Source: Candidatus Gastranaerophilales bacterium (GTDB taxonomy: Bacteria; Cyanobacteriota; Vampirovibrionia; Gastranaerophilales; Gastranaerophilaceae). Taken from it: 38,714 nucleotides of DNA. The notes under the pieces were generated by a model, which was given only the letters and a program-made list of their open reading frames with translations, did no database searches and had not been told where the DNA came from. Below are positions 15,943 through 24,257 of this stretch, piece by piece. The stretch is taken from assembly GCA_905234915.1 (NCBI GenBank), contig CAJOJP010000027.1, positions 1 to 38,714 of the forward strand, read 5' to 3'. Positions within the stretch are counted from its first letter, which is position 1. The number at the start of each line of letters is the position of its first letter. The position numbers and the translations under genes are program-made.

Positions 15943-16131
15943 ATGTTATCTTTGCACAACGGCAATTTTAAAAAATCTTTTGTCTGGGCGGTGGACAAAA
16001 CCGGACACAATTTTTACCTTCTGGACTTTTTTAAACGTAAATATCACACTACTTCCGACCTCGAAATCTCAAAAGCTATGCCTGTTTTGCCGAAAACGGA
16101 CACAAAAAAGCCTCAACAAAATGTCCTGTAA
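15943..16131 (+). CDS. Small 62-aa protein related to a decayed repeat at 9.2 kb
   Basis: The frame starting at 15943 reads MLSLHNGNFKKSFVWAVDKT followed by GHNFYLLDFFKRKYHTTSDL and ends NVL at 16131, just before a strong terminator. The same amino-acid pattern (GHNF..DFF...TSD) appears in the degenerate copy at 9204-9333, which favours this frame over the overlapping one from 15923. No ribosome-binding site stands out, and it has no known family that I can name. It may be a C-terminal piece of a larger mobile-element protein. Confidence 0.4.
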   Translation: MLSLHNGNFKKSFVWAVDKTGHNFYLLDFFKRKYHTTSDLEISKAMPVLPKTDTKKPQQNVL

Positions 16132-16149
16132 AAATATACTTATTTTTGG

Positions 16150-16178
16150 CTGTCCGAAAAAACGGACAGTCTTTTTTT
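16150..16178 (+). terminator. Intrinsic terminator
   Basis: CTGTCCG and CGGACAG pair around an AAAAAA loop and are followed by seven Ts. It closes the rightward unit containing the 15943-16131 frame and marks the end of the mosaic region just outside the integrative element. Confidence 0.85.
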
Positions 16179-16653
16179 AGCTGTTTAACGCATTTGAAAT
16201 ACATTAACGCCATACAAACCATTACACTAGAATTACACTAAAACAGATTTTTTCATAAAAAAAGGGATTTAAGAAAAACCTTAAAACCCTTGTCTTGAAC
16301 CTTTTTTAAACCGTTTTCTGCAGTTGAATGGTATTGATTAATTTCAATAACAACAAGCATTTTCAACATTTATCAATTTTTCTGAAAACTAATAAATTGA
16401 ACGACGATTACACAAATATTACACAAAAATTTTTACACCAAAACAGAAATATAAATATAAAATTTATATTTTTATAAAAATTTGATATTACTTTATTACC
16501 TTTATCAAAAATATGGCTGAAATATAATAAAATTAATATTTTTGAGAGTAATAACATTGGTAATATTTAGTAATTAAGTAATTACATAAACTTTAATTTA
16601 CTATTTTTGTTTCATTTTTATTGTAAAATGTTATTATATTGGAGAACTGAATA
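16179..16653. other. AT-rich left boundary of the integrative element
   Basis: No gene is visible. It holds a pair of ATTACACTA boxes (about 16222-16244), a weak hairpin at about 16261-16292 (GGGATTTAAG facing CTTAAAACCC), the left 25-bp direct repeat (16406-16430) and the promoter of the nuclease gene. The repeated ATTACAC boxes look like integrase arm-type sites, by analogy only. Confidence 0.5.
16406..16430. repeat. Left direct repeat of the 22-kb element (attL candidate)
   Basis: GATTACACAAATATTACACA followed by AAAAT matches 24 of 25 bases at 38368-38392, in the same orientation. Each copy has an internal near-duplication of ATTACACAA. The two copies bracket the cargo, replication genes, excisionase and integrase. 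No copy of the tRNA-Pro 3' end is present here, so the repeat is either the true crossover core or a shared arm site. Confidence 0.5.
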
Positions 16654-17913
16654 TTGTGTAATAGCAGACAGGCAGATAGTACGATAAAAGGGTTTTTGTA
16701 TCAGTTTGAAAAAACATTAAATGAGTTATTACGAAATGCGAATAAAGAAGATACAATTATAACAGTTGAAGGTATCGAAGATATAGATACTGATACAAAT
16801 GGCATGCAAAATTTATTGCAATGTAAATATCATGAAAATCAACTGCATTTTCAAAAATCAATAATTGAAAAACCAATAATTCAGATGCTGGAACACTGGT
16901 GTTTACATCAAAACAATTCAATAACATATAAGTTATTCTGCTACTTTCCAAATGAAAGTGAACGAACTATTCATTTCTCAATTAATGATATAGAAATGTA
17001 TCTTAGTAAAGATACACCAAAAACATTAAAAAATTATAAAGAAAAAATTAAACAATGTATGTCCGCTAATAATAACAATATTTTGTCTGAATTCGTTAAT
17101 AGACTTTCAATTGAATTTGGAAAATCGTATGATTATTTACAAAAATGTAATATCGATTTATTAAATCAATTGAAATTTAACAAAGATATTATATCAGAAA
17201 TTTTTCATCCAAATGCATTAGCAATAATACACTGTTTATCAGTTAAAAAGGATATTAAAGAAAGAAAAATTTCTGTTAAGGATTTTATTTCACAATTAAA
17301 AAAACTCGATAAAGTTTTGTTGTGGAAATATAGCAAATTTTTAAGTAATTATAAACTTATTTTAAAAAAGAAAAGAGATTACCTTAAAGAAAATTTAAAA
17401 AAGAATATAAGAATTAGATATTTTGTTTTTGATAAAAATTCTTTTGATAATATCACAAATACTTTAATTATTTTTATCAATGAATATATTGAAACATTTC
17501 ATTATAAAAAGTCTAAGTTACATTTATCAAATTTGAATATACCAATTTTTATTATAGTTGGCTGTGATTATAAAAGTTTTCAAAATATATTTAATGGGTT
17601 ATTAAATAAAGATATAAAGCCAAACATAGGTTTTACTTTTCATCCAAATAATTGGACAGAAAAGGAATTTTATCAAGAAGCAGTAATTAAAAATAACAAT
17701 ATGAGTTTTAATATTAGATTGCTGCTTGTTACTGAAAATCAAATAAAAAAGATAAAAGATGTTATTTCAAGACATAATATTGATGATTTATTTATAATAA
17801 ATACATCAGCCTTTCAAGATATAAATATACAAGGATGTAATAAAGAAGTTATACAAGTAAATAATATTAGAGAATTAAAGTATGTATTAAATATGGTGAA
17901 AGATTATGAATAA
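16654..17913 (+). CDS. DUF4297-like PD-(D/E)XK nuclease, partner of HerA
   Basis: This 419-aa protein is the presumed effector nuclease of a two-gene antiphage system. The N-terminus is a PD-(D/E)XK fold: a helix STIKGFLYQFEKTLNELL, then VEGIEDIDTD (38-47, Asp43/Asp45), then LLQCKYHE (54-61) with the Q-x-K pair Gln56-Lys58. This order is that of Cap4/DUF4297-type DNA nucleases. The rest is helical and unassigned, probably for docking to HerA. It appears to start at TTG (16654), seven bases after GGAGAA; no better ATG precedes the conserved domain. It overlaps the HerA gene by 8 bases. Confidence 0.8.
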   Translation: MCNSRQADSTIKGFLYQFEKTLNELLRNANKEDTIITVEGIEDIDTDTNGMQNLLQCKYHENQLHFQKSIIEKPIIQMLEHWCLHQNNSITYKLFCYFPNESERTIHFSINDIEMYLSKDTPKTLKNYKEKIKQCMSANNNNILSEFVNRLSIEFGKSYDYLQKCNIDLLNQLKFNKDIISEIFHPNALAIIHCLSVKKDIKERKISVKDFISQLKKLDKVLLWKYSKFLSNYKLILKKKRDYLKENLKKNIRIRYFVFDKNSFDNITNTLIIFINEYIETFHYKKSKLHLSNLNIPIFIIVGCDYKSFQNIFNGLLNKDIKPNIGFTFHPNNWTEKEFYQEAVIKNNNMSFNIRLLLVTENQIKKIKDVISRHNIDDLFIINTSAFQDINIQGCNKEVIQVNNIRELKYVLNMVKDYE

Positions 17914-19684
17914 AGAAACTGAAATAGGAAAAGTTTATTCAAGTGAAATTGGACAAATTATCGTGCGTTCAAATGAAATAAAAAATATTGAAGATGTAAA
18001 AAACAAATTAGGTATCGGCAATTTAATAAAAATTGGTGATGGTAATCTTGATAATTACATAATTGCAATTATTCAAAATATGAAAATTGTTGATAGTACA
18101 GATGAAGATACTTGTAAGTTGGATATTATTGTTCAACCTATTGGAACATTATCAAGTGAAAAATTTCAAAGAGGAATAAAAATCCTGCCATTACCATGTG
18201 AAGATGCATATCACATAGATAATGAGTTATTAAAAGTAATATTTGAGAACAATAATGATTTTAATTTTTTAATTGGACATTTATCACAAAATCAAGAAAT
18301 CAAAGCATTAGTTGACGGCGACAAGCTTTTTAGTAAACATATTGCAGTGATTGGTTCAACTGGTTCTGGTAAATCTTGTGTAGTTTCAAAGTTACTACAA
18401 GAAGCCATTGGTTTTGAAAACGGTATTAATAAGAATAAAAATAATCAAAAAAATTCTCATATAATTTTATTTGATATTCATTCAGAGTATAAAAATGCAT
18501 TTTTGCTTGATGATGCAGAAAAATTTAATCTTAATTTATTAGATGTTAATTCATTGGTATTACCATATTGGTTAATGAACTCAGAAGAACTAGAAGATAT
18601 TTTTATTGAAAGTAATGAATCTAATAGTCATAATCAAATTTCAATATTCAAACAAGCTGTTATTATGAATAAAAAGAAATATAATAGTTCAAAATATCAC
18701 GATATAAATTATGACTCACCATTATATTTTAATATTCATGAAGTTTATAATTATATATATAATATAAACAAAGAAGTTATTGGAAAAACGATAAATGACA
18801 ATAATTTACCAAAATTAGCAGATGGAACGCTAATTGAATCAAGAGAAGATAAATATTTTGATAGCATTTTAAATTTTACTGAAACGTCAACTGCCAAAGA
18901 CACTAAAGCTTCAAACGGCTCTTTTTTTGGAGAATTTAATCGTTTTTGTTCAAGATTAGAAACAAAATTATCAGATGATAGGCTTGCTTTTTTATTGAAA
19001 ACTAGAAAAGATGATAATACTGATTATAAATCTGAAGATTTTGAAGATATTATGAAACAATTTATTGGCTACATAAATAAATCTAATGTAACAATAATTG
19101 ACCTTAGCGGAATACCGTTTGAAGTATTAAGTATTACAGTAAGTTTAATATCAAGACTAATATTTGATTTTGCATTTAATTATTCCAAAATAAAACATTC
19201 AAAAAATTTATTAAATGATATACCCATTATGTTAGTTTGCGAAGAAGCACATAATTATATTCCAAATGTAAATGAAGCACAATATAAATCTTCAAAAAAA
19301 TCTATAGAAAGAATAGCAAAAGAAGGAAGAAAATATGGACTAAGTTTAATGGTTGTAAGTCAGCGACCATCAGAAGTATCAGAAACAATAATGGCACAAT
19401 GTAATAATTTTATTGCACTTAGACTTACAAATATAAATGACCAAAATTATATAAAAAATTTACTTCCTGATAATATAGGTTCAATTTGTGATATTTTACC
19501 ATCTTTAGAGCCTGGAGAAGCATTAATTGTCGGAGACTCTGCACTTATTCCGTCTGTTGTAAAATTTGAATTACCAAATCCACAGCCAAAATCAGAAACT
19601 GTTAAATTTTTATCGGAATGGAAAAAAGAATGGAAAGATATTGAATTTTCGGACATTATAAAAAGATGGCGAAAAGAACAATAA
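17906..19684 (+). CDS. HerA-type hexameric ATPase / DNA translocase
   Basis: This 592-aa FtsK/HerA-superfamily motor starts with a HAS-barrel-like beta domain (about 1-90). The ATPase core has Walker A GSTGSGKS (150-157), a conserved DIHSEY (190-195), Walker B PIMLVCEEAH with paired Glu (441-450), and the SQRPSE sensor segment (486-491). HerA proteins coupled to a nuclease (DUF4297-HerA, SIR2-HerA) form large complexes that degrade DNA or deplete NAD on infection. The 8-base overlap with the upstream nuclease gene supports a fixed stoichiometry. It is distinct from the chromosomal archaeal HerA-NurA repair pair. Confidence 0.9.
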   Translation: MNKETEIGKVYSSEIGQIIVRSNEIKNIEDVKNKLGIGNLIKIGDGNLDNYIIAIIQNMKIVDSTDEDTCKLDIIVQPIGTLSSEKFQRGIKILPLPCEDAYHIDNELLKVIFENNNDFNFLIGHLSQNQEIKALVDGDKLFSKHIAVIGSTGSGKSCVVSKLLQEAIGFENGINKNKNNQKNSHIILFDIHSEYKNAFLLDDAEKFNLNLLDVNSLVLPYWLMNSEELEDIFIESNESNSHNQISIFKQAVIMNKKKYNSSKYHDINYDSPLYFNIHEVYNYIYNINKEVIGKTINDNNLPKLADGTLIESREDKYFDSILNFTETSTAKDTKASNGSFFGEFNRFCSRLETKLSDDRLAFLLKTRKDDNTDYKSEDFEDIMKQFIGYINKSNVTIIDLSGIPFEVLSITVSLISRLIFDFAFNYSKIKHSKNLLNDIPIMLVCEEAHNYIPNVNEAQYKSSKKSIERIAKEGRKYGLSLMVVSQRPSEVSETIMAQCNNFIALRLTNINDQNYIKNLLPDNIGSICDILPSLEPGEALIVGDSALIPSVVKFELPNPQPKSETVKFLSEWKKEWKDIEFSDIIKRWRKEQ

Positions 19685-19704
19685 TATTATGCTATAATAT
19701 ACCC

Positions 19705-20379
19705 ATGACGAATGTATTAGAAGAAAACTTAACAGATTTATTCAGCTTGAGTCGTTTGAGTTCGTACAAATATGATGTTAATGATACTAATTCTATTGTT
19801 CTTGAACGATATTTATATAATATCGAATTATCAAAATCATTATATCCATTACTTTCAATACTTGAAATATCCCTAAGAAACAGAATAAATCAAGCTGTTG
19901 AAACGGTTATAATGCCTGATTGGCTTTTAAAAGAAGTAAATCAGCAAAGTGTATTACTTGTAAATGAACACAAAAAGCTGATTGAAGCAAAACAAAAACT
20001 AATTAGCAAAGGACATAAGAATTTTTCAAAAGATGATTTAATTGCTGAATTATCTTTAGGGTTTTGGATTCATTTATGCACCAAAAGATATAAAACGGCA
20101 TTATGGCATAAACAGGGATTTTTCAGAATTGTATTTGCTGATTATCCCAATTTCGCTGAATTTGATAAACTAAGCAGGATATTTCCGCATTTACAATTAA
20201 TGTTAAAAATCAGAAACAGAGTATTCCACCACGAAATAATAATTAATCATCCTTACGGTGTTGAAAACTGCTATAACGATTTAAGAAAACTTTTAGGCTA
20301 TATATCAAAAGACAGTTTACTGTATTTAGATAAAATATGTGATTTTAAAGAGATTATCAAAAAACAAAAACCTCAGTAA
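19705..20379 (+). CDS. Abi_2/AbiF-like protein with HEPN motif
   Basis: This 224-aa protein of the Abi-like (Abi_2) group has hallmarks such as YPLLSILEISLRNRINQAVE, ELSLGFWIHLC, and RNRVFHHE at about 170-177. The latter is an R-x4-x6-H motif typical of HEPN ribonucleases, so RNA cleavage on infection is likely. I prefer the ATG at 19705 over the one at 19666: the longer form begins inside the HerA reading frame, and the family starts close to this Met. A TATAAT-like box lies immediately before it, so it may have its own leaderless-type start. It follows the nuclease-HerA pair and may be a third component or a separate module. Confidence 0.7.
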   Translation: MTNVLEENLTDLFSLSRLSSYKYDVNDTNSIVLERYLYNIELSKSLYPLLSILEISLRNRINQAVETVIMPDWLLKEVNQQSVLLVNEHKKLIEAKQKLISKGHKNFSKDDLIAELSLGFWIHLCTKRYKTALWHKQGFFRIVFADYPNFAEFDKLSRIFPHLQLMLKIRNRVFHHEIIINHPYGVENCYNDLRKLLGYISKDSLLYLDKICDFKEIIKKQKPQ

Positions 20380-20710
20380 CTCAACTTAATGGAAGTCCTC
20401 TGAGGTTGTACACATTCATTATACATCTAAAACTATTAAATCTCAACTGTTTTTAACAGTTTATTAATATTTATAAAGCGTTAAAGTGTTTAAAACCTTT
20501 TAATAACAGCTATTTACACCGTTTTAGTATTGATTTATAATAAAAATATATAAAAGGTGCTTAAATATTGCGTTTGAGCCAATATTTTAAAATTCTGAAT
20601 GTTTTACACATTCCAGAATATTCGCGGTTAAGCGGACATATACCTTTATATATAAAAATATATAGAAGATAATTTTAATTTAATCAGCTTTAATCTGAAA
20701 GGAGCAAATT
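20380..20710. promoter_or_regulatory. Intergenic control region upstream of the methylase
   Basis: It begins with a long hairpin (CCTCAG facing CTGAGG, about 20371-20407) that could end the HerA/Abi transcript. At 20527-20550, GTATTGATTTATAATAAAAA then TATA closely matches part of the region upstream of the first WG gene (about 27039-27065). Two further hairpins follow: AATATT facing AATATT around 20563-20587, and ATTCTG-AATG facing CATT-CAGAAT around 20592-20619. A good AAAGGAG site ends the region at 20698-20704. Confidence 0.45.
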
Positions 20711-21448
20711 ATTACGGATTACATAAAAGAATTTATTTCAATTATTCAAACTCTCGATAGGTCTAAAAATATTGGAACTGTATTTAGGGATTTTTTAACA
20801 TTAAGCACCTGTTCATTATCACAGCCGTTCTTAAAAAATCCTGATATTGAGCAAGTTTACAGCAAAACAATTACAAATTACACAAAAGAGCAAGCAGAAG
20901 ATTTTTCAAAACTGCTTGCTTTTTTAATTGAAGGGTTAGAAGAAAAACATCAAGACTTTTTAGGAACCGTATTTGCAATGCTGAATTTAGGTAATTCAAA
21001 TAAAGGTCAATTTTTTACACCTTATTCAGTCAGTAAATTAATGGCAGAAATTAATATTGCAGATTTTGAAAATAAACTCAAAGAAAAAGAATTTATTACA
21101 TTATCTGAACCATGTTCAGGGAGCGGGGGCATAATAATTGCCTGTGCTGAAACAATGAAAGAAAAGGGGTATAACTACCAAAAACAGTTATTTGTTGAGG
21201 CAATAGATATTGATGAAATATGTTTTATGATGACTTACATTCAATTATCTTTGTATGGTATCGGGGCAAGAGTTATGTTAGGAGATACACTTGCTTGGAA
21301 AATTCAAAAAGTTTTATATACCCCAATGTATTTTATTAATGGCTTTTATTGGAAATTAAAAACCAAAACAGAAGAAGTAAAAGAAGATTTACCAAAACCT
21401 AAAATATTAACTAATCCTGTTCAACTACAGTTACTAAATTTCAGCTGA
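20711..21448 (+). CDS. Orphan N6-adenine-type DNA methylase with apparent AUU start
   Basis: This 245-aa class I SAM-dependent methylase belongs to the type I HsdM-like N-6 group found on plasmids and ICEs. Seen in order: a helical N-terminus (DYIKEFISIIQTLDRSKNIG...), GQFFTPY (99-105), SAM motif I EPCSGSGG (133-140), AIDIDEICFMMTYIQLSLYG and YTPMYFINGFYWKL. An NPPY catalytic box is absent, as seems usual for this shorter group, so activity is uncertain. The frame is closed by TGA at 20696. The only start-like codon that follows AAAGGAG (20698-20704) at 6 bases is ATT at 20711; the first ATG (20978) would remove 89 conserved residues. No restriction subunit accompanies it. Confidence 0.75.
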   Translation: MTDYIKEFISIIQTLDRSKNIGTVFRDFLTLSTCSLSQPFLKNPDIEQVYSKTITNYTKEQAEDFSKLLAFLIEGLEEKHQDFLGTVFAMLNLGNSNKGQFFTPYSVSKLMAEINIADFENKLKEKEFITLSEPCSGSGGIIIACAETMKEKGYNYQKQLFVEAIDIDEICFMMTYIQLSLYGIGARVMLGDTLAWKIQKVLYTPMYFINGFYWKLKTKTEEVKEDLPKPKILTNPVQLQLLNFS

Positions 21449-21467
21449 AATAAGGAGCAATACTATC

Positions 21468-21836
21468 ATTACAGATATTAGCGTAAAAGAAAATATCGTA
21501 TCTGAAAATTTTAATAAAAATGATAGTACAGAAATTCTTAAAAAGATTTATACCAAATCAAAAATACATTTTGGATTAACAACAATTAATATAGAAATTT
21601 ATTCTGATTTTAACATTTCATCTAATACCGTATTAAAAGATTGTATTAAAAGTCAGATTATTTATTTTGATTATGAAATACTTGCAAATTGCAGTAAAAT
21701 TCTTATAAATAATGCAATTCATAATATTCCAAACTTTTACAATAAAGATATGATAAGGATTAGAGATAACAAAACTTTAGAAATGATTTTTCTGCAAATA
21801 ATTTATAATAAACTTTATAAATCTAAACTCAAATAA
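21468..21836 (+). CDS. Small unknown protein downstream of the methylase, also AUU/AUC start
   Basis: An open frame of 122 codons ends at the TAA at 21834-21836 and begins with ATT at 21468, preceded by AAGGAGC at 21452-21458; ATC at 21465 is the alternative. It contains no ATG, GTG or TTG near the 5' end. The predicted protein starts ITDISVKENIVSENFNKNDS, is mixed helical and has no motif I know. It follows the methylase by 19 bases in the same operon and its end overlaps the convergent recombinase gene by 22 bases. The ATTAC start context is shared with the methylase. Confidence 0.55.
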   Translation: MTDISVKENIVSENFNKNDSTEILKKIYTKSKIHFGLTTINIEIYSDFNISSNTVLKDCIKSQIIYFDYEILANCSKILINNAIHNIPNFYNKDMIRIRDNKTLEMIFLQIIYNKLYKSKLK

Positions 21837-22378
21837 ACATTATCAAGTTCATCCTGAGTAATACCTATATACCGCAGGGTTATGGCAGGTGTAGAGTGGT
21901 TAAACAATTTTTGTATTAAGGTTATGTCATAGCCGTTATTATATGCGTGATAACCGAATGTTTTTCTAAGTGTATGAGTTCCGATTTTTTCTTTAATACC
22001 GATTGATTTTGCCGTATCATTAATGATTTTATATGCTTGTTGCCGTAATAAAAAGCCTTTATTCTTGCGTGATATGAATAAAGGCTCATTCGGTTTATAT
22101 TCTCTTGTTTTTAGGTATTCTTTGATTGCTGATTTTGCGTTATCCGAAAGGGGAAAATCTTTGAACTTATTTGTTTTCATTTCTCGAAGTCTTATTCTGT
22201 CTTTAATTTTACCTTTTTCTATTACGTCATTAATAGTAAGAGTTAATAAATCGCTGATTCTCAAACCTGAATTAATGCCTACCGTAAAAAGACAGTAATC
22301 TCTCAAATTTTGTTGTTTTAATAGTCTTTTAATTGTTTCAATATGTTTTAAACTGCGAATTGGCTGAACAAATTCCAT
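21815..22378 (-). CDS. XerC/D-like tyrosine recombinase
   Basis: This 187-aa protein is only the catalytic domain of a tyrosine recombinase. Active-site residues are all present: Arg40 in GLRISDLL, a Lys in the beta-hairpin (around 68-71), His135-x-x-Arg138 in HTLRKTFGYH, His161 in FNHSTPAIT and Tyr170 in RYIGIT. I place the start at 22378 (MEFVQPIRSLKHIETIKRLL) because AGAGGTG lies just before it and relatives begin with this motif; an upstream ATG would add ten unrelated residues. The separate 337-aa integrase probably moves the element. This short enzyme may resolve dimers or invert a segment. Confidence 0.85.
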   Translation of the reverse strand: MEFVQPIRSLKHIETIKRLLKQQNLRDYCLFTVGINSGLRISDLLTLTINDVIEKGKIKDRIRLREMKTNKFKDFPLSDNAKSAIKEYLKTREYKPNEPLFISRKNKGFLLRQQAYKIINDTAKSIGIKEKIGTHTLRKTFGYHAYNNGYDITLIQKLFNHSTPAITLRYIGITQDELDNVYLSLDL

Positions 22379-22540
22379 AAAAAGCACCTCTCTTTCAATA
22401 ATACTCAATATATTATTATTTTAATATATGTATTATTCAATGTACACCGTTGTTTTAAACATTTTTAATAAAGATATTCAAATATAACAAGGATAATAAA
22501 CAGAAATAAATCAGCGAATAATACACAATATTATTTTGTA

Positions 22541-22756
22541 TCATTCAAAATCGAATAAATCTTTAGCCGGAACTTCAAGAGCTTCTGCGATTTTAAAAAT
22601 CATTTTCAGGTTAGGATATTTTTCACAGCGTTCAATTTTGCCTATATACGATAAATCACATCCGGCTAATTCAGACAAACGGCTTTTATTATAGCCCTTT
22701 TGTTCTCTATACTTCTTTACGTTATTTGCAAATTTTACACAATTATTGTCTGTCAT
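22541..22756 (-). CDS. XRE-family repressor of the nuclease pair
   Basis: This 71-aa HTH_3 protein (VKKYREQKGYNKSRLSELAG, then CDLSYIGKIERCEKYPNLKM) is divergent from the two PDDEXK_4 genes. Overlapping TAGAC palindromes fill the gap between them, so it is well placed to repress both itself and the nucleases. It resembles C-protein-type controllers of restriction systems in size and position. No inducer domain is present. Confidence 0.85.
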   Translation of the reverse strand: MTDNNCVKFANNVKKYREQKGYNKSRLSELAGCDLSYIGKIERCEKYPNLKMIFKIAEALEVPAKDLFDFE

Positions 22757-22893
22757 ATAATAATTGTGCTATAATACCCTCAGTCTATTATAGACCTATG
22801 GTCTAATAATAAAATATGTTACGACTAATTTTGACATAGTGATGTGATAGACTGTTTATGTAACAATTTAGAGGATAAAATAAGGAAAATAAA
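22757..22893. promoter_or_regulatory. Divergent promoter with overlapping TAGAC operators
   Basis: GTCTATTATAGAC (22783-22795) and TAGACCTATGGTCTA (22791-22805) are two perfect palindromes sharing one half-site, giving three alternating TAGAC half-sites; a fourth lies at about 22848-22852. A TTGACA -35 box is at 22831-22836. The layout fits cooperative binding of the adjacent XRE protein. Confidence 0.7.
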
Positions 22894-24222
22894 ATGAAAC
22901 CGTCAGATGATGAAATTGAACAATTAATAGCAAAATACCGAAAAAAAGAATCAGAACCGAATATTTTTAAAATACTAAAATTATCTGATTATGAAATAAG
23001 ACATTCAAATTTTTTATCTTGGCTGTTTAATCCTAAAGCCGGTCACGGTCTTGGCAATATCTTTTTTAAAACTTTTATTAAAAACTTATTTGAAAGCCCA
23101 AAATCAGGATTCATACATGAATATATATTTGAAGATAAAGATTTTGACGAATTAGAAGTTATAAGGGAATTTAAAACACAAAATAACGATTCTGACAATA
23201 ACGGCAGTATTGATGTAGTTATAAAGGGAAAAAGATATATCTGGATTATAGAAAATAAATATGGTGCAAGGGAAACAAAACAAGTACGAAAAAATTGCAA
23301 AACGAATAAAATTATAGGGCAGCTTGAATATTATTGGACATATATAAATCAAGTTTGTCAAAATAAATATAAAAATTTGACACCTGTATTTATTTTCTTA
23401 GATACAGATAAAAGAAATTTTGTAAATGCTTGTTACTATGAAAAAGAAATTATGACAGGTAAAATGAGGTGGTCTTTAGCAACATATAGAGATAATATTT
23501 TACCATGTATAACAGAACTTTTTAATATTGCGAAAACATCCGGCGGCAGCGAAAAAGTTTCGGCATATATCAATGAATACAAAAATCTATTAAATGAAAA
23601 ATATAACGTAATAGATGAATGTGATATTGATAAATGTATAGAAACAGTTAAAAATACCGATTTATTCAGGGAATATAAATTTAAGCCTTTAAATGTTATC
23701 CATAATTTTATATGGTGGAATGCACCTGCAAAATATGGTGATATTTTATGGGAAATTGCAGACAAATTAAACTTAAAAGAAATTGGTAATTACACACAAG
23801 AATATGTAACACGTAATTTTTTGTGTGTGCCCAAAAATCTAAATGCAGACTCCGTAAATTTTGGAACATATCCTTATGTTTCAAATAATTTAGCTTTTTA
23901 TATACATTTTTGTAATAATTTTAACGATGCTGATTATTTATTTGCAGAAATAGTATTTACCTCCTGCAATGAAGCATATAAAGATAAACATGATTATTTG
24001 AAAGATACTATAGAAGATTTTCTGGGATTGAATTTTCAAAAAAGCTGTAATGAACAGAAAATAATACAAAAGTGCATACTTTTTGACAGAAATGAATATT
24101 TTGAAAATATAAAACTAAATAATAATGAAATTATTGAAATATTATGTCAAAGAATTATACACTCTAAAATTATTGAGAATTATACTGCTATTGTAAATAA
24201 ATTGCAGAAAGAATATACTTAA
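22894..24222 (+). CDS. PDDEXK_4-family nuclease A
   Basis: This 442-aa protein of the PD-(D/E)XK superfamily (PDDEXK_4 type) has the N-terminal signature E34-x2-HSNFLSWLFNP (37-47), then the catalytic Asp107 in SIDVVI and Glu120-x-Lys122 in WIIENKYGARE, followed by an arm QLEYYWTYINQ. The C-terminal half is unassigned. Such nucleases are frequent in defence islands but their triggers are mostly unknown. The ATG at 22894 follows AAGGAAA. A shorter paralogue follows 35 bases after the stop codon, and the XRE operator region precedes it. Confidence 0.85.
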   Translation: MKPSDDEIEQLIAKYRKKESEPNIFKILKLSDYEIRHSNFLSWLFNPKAGHGLGNIFFKTFIKNLFESPKSGFIHEYIFEDKDFDELEVIREFKTQNNDSDNNGSIDVVIKGKRYIWIIENKYGARETKQVRKNCKTNKIIGQLEYYWTYINQVCQNKYKNLTPVFIFLDTDKRNFVNACYYEKEIMTGKMRWSLATYRDNILPCITELFNIAKTSGGSEKVSAYINEYKNLLNEKYNVIDECDIDKCIETVKNTDLFREYKFKPLNVIHNFIWWNAPAKYGDILWEIADKLNLKEIGNYTQEYVTRNFLCVPKNLNADSVNFGTYPYVSNNLAFYIHFCNNFNDADYLFAEIVFTSCNEAYKDKHDYLKDTIEDFLGLNFQKSCNEQKIIQKCILFDRNEYFENIKLNNNEIIEILCQRIIHSKIIENYTAIVNKLQKEYT

Positions 24223-24257
24223 GTATTGTAAAACCGCCAAATAATAAGGAGCAAATT

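Noticed and set aside
15923-16180. An 85-codon frame overlapping the small gene at 15943
   Set aside because: Its residues are cysteine-rich and atypical, it reads into the terminator, and the other frame is the one shared with the copy at 9204.
16179-16653. A copy of the tRNA-Pro 3' end as a classical attL
   Set aside because: No stretch resembling the acceptor or T-arm of the tRNA was found here; only the 25-bp ATTACAC repeat is shared with the right end.
20698-20978. Annotating the methylase from the first ATG at 20978
   Set aside because: This would discard 89 in-frame codons that carry the family's N-terminal helical domain and would leave the strong AAAGGAG site unused.
22023-22298. 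Plus-strand frame of about 90 codons opposite the XerC-like recombinase
   Set aside because: It is a shadow of a clearly conserved recombinase with all catalytic residues on the minus strand.
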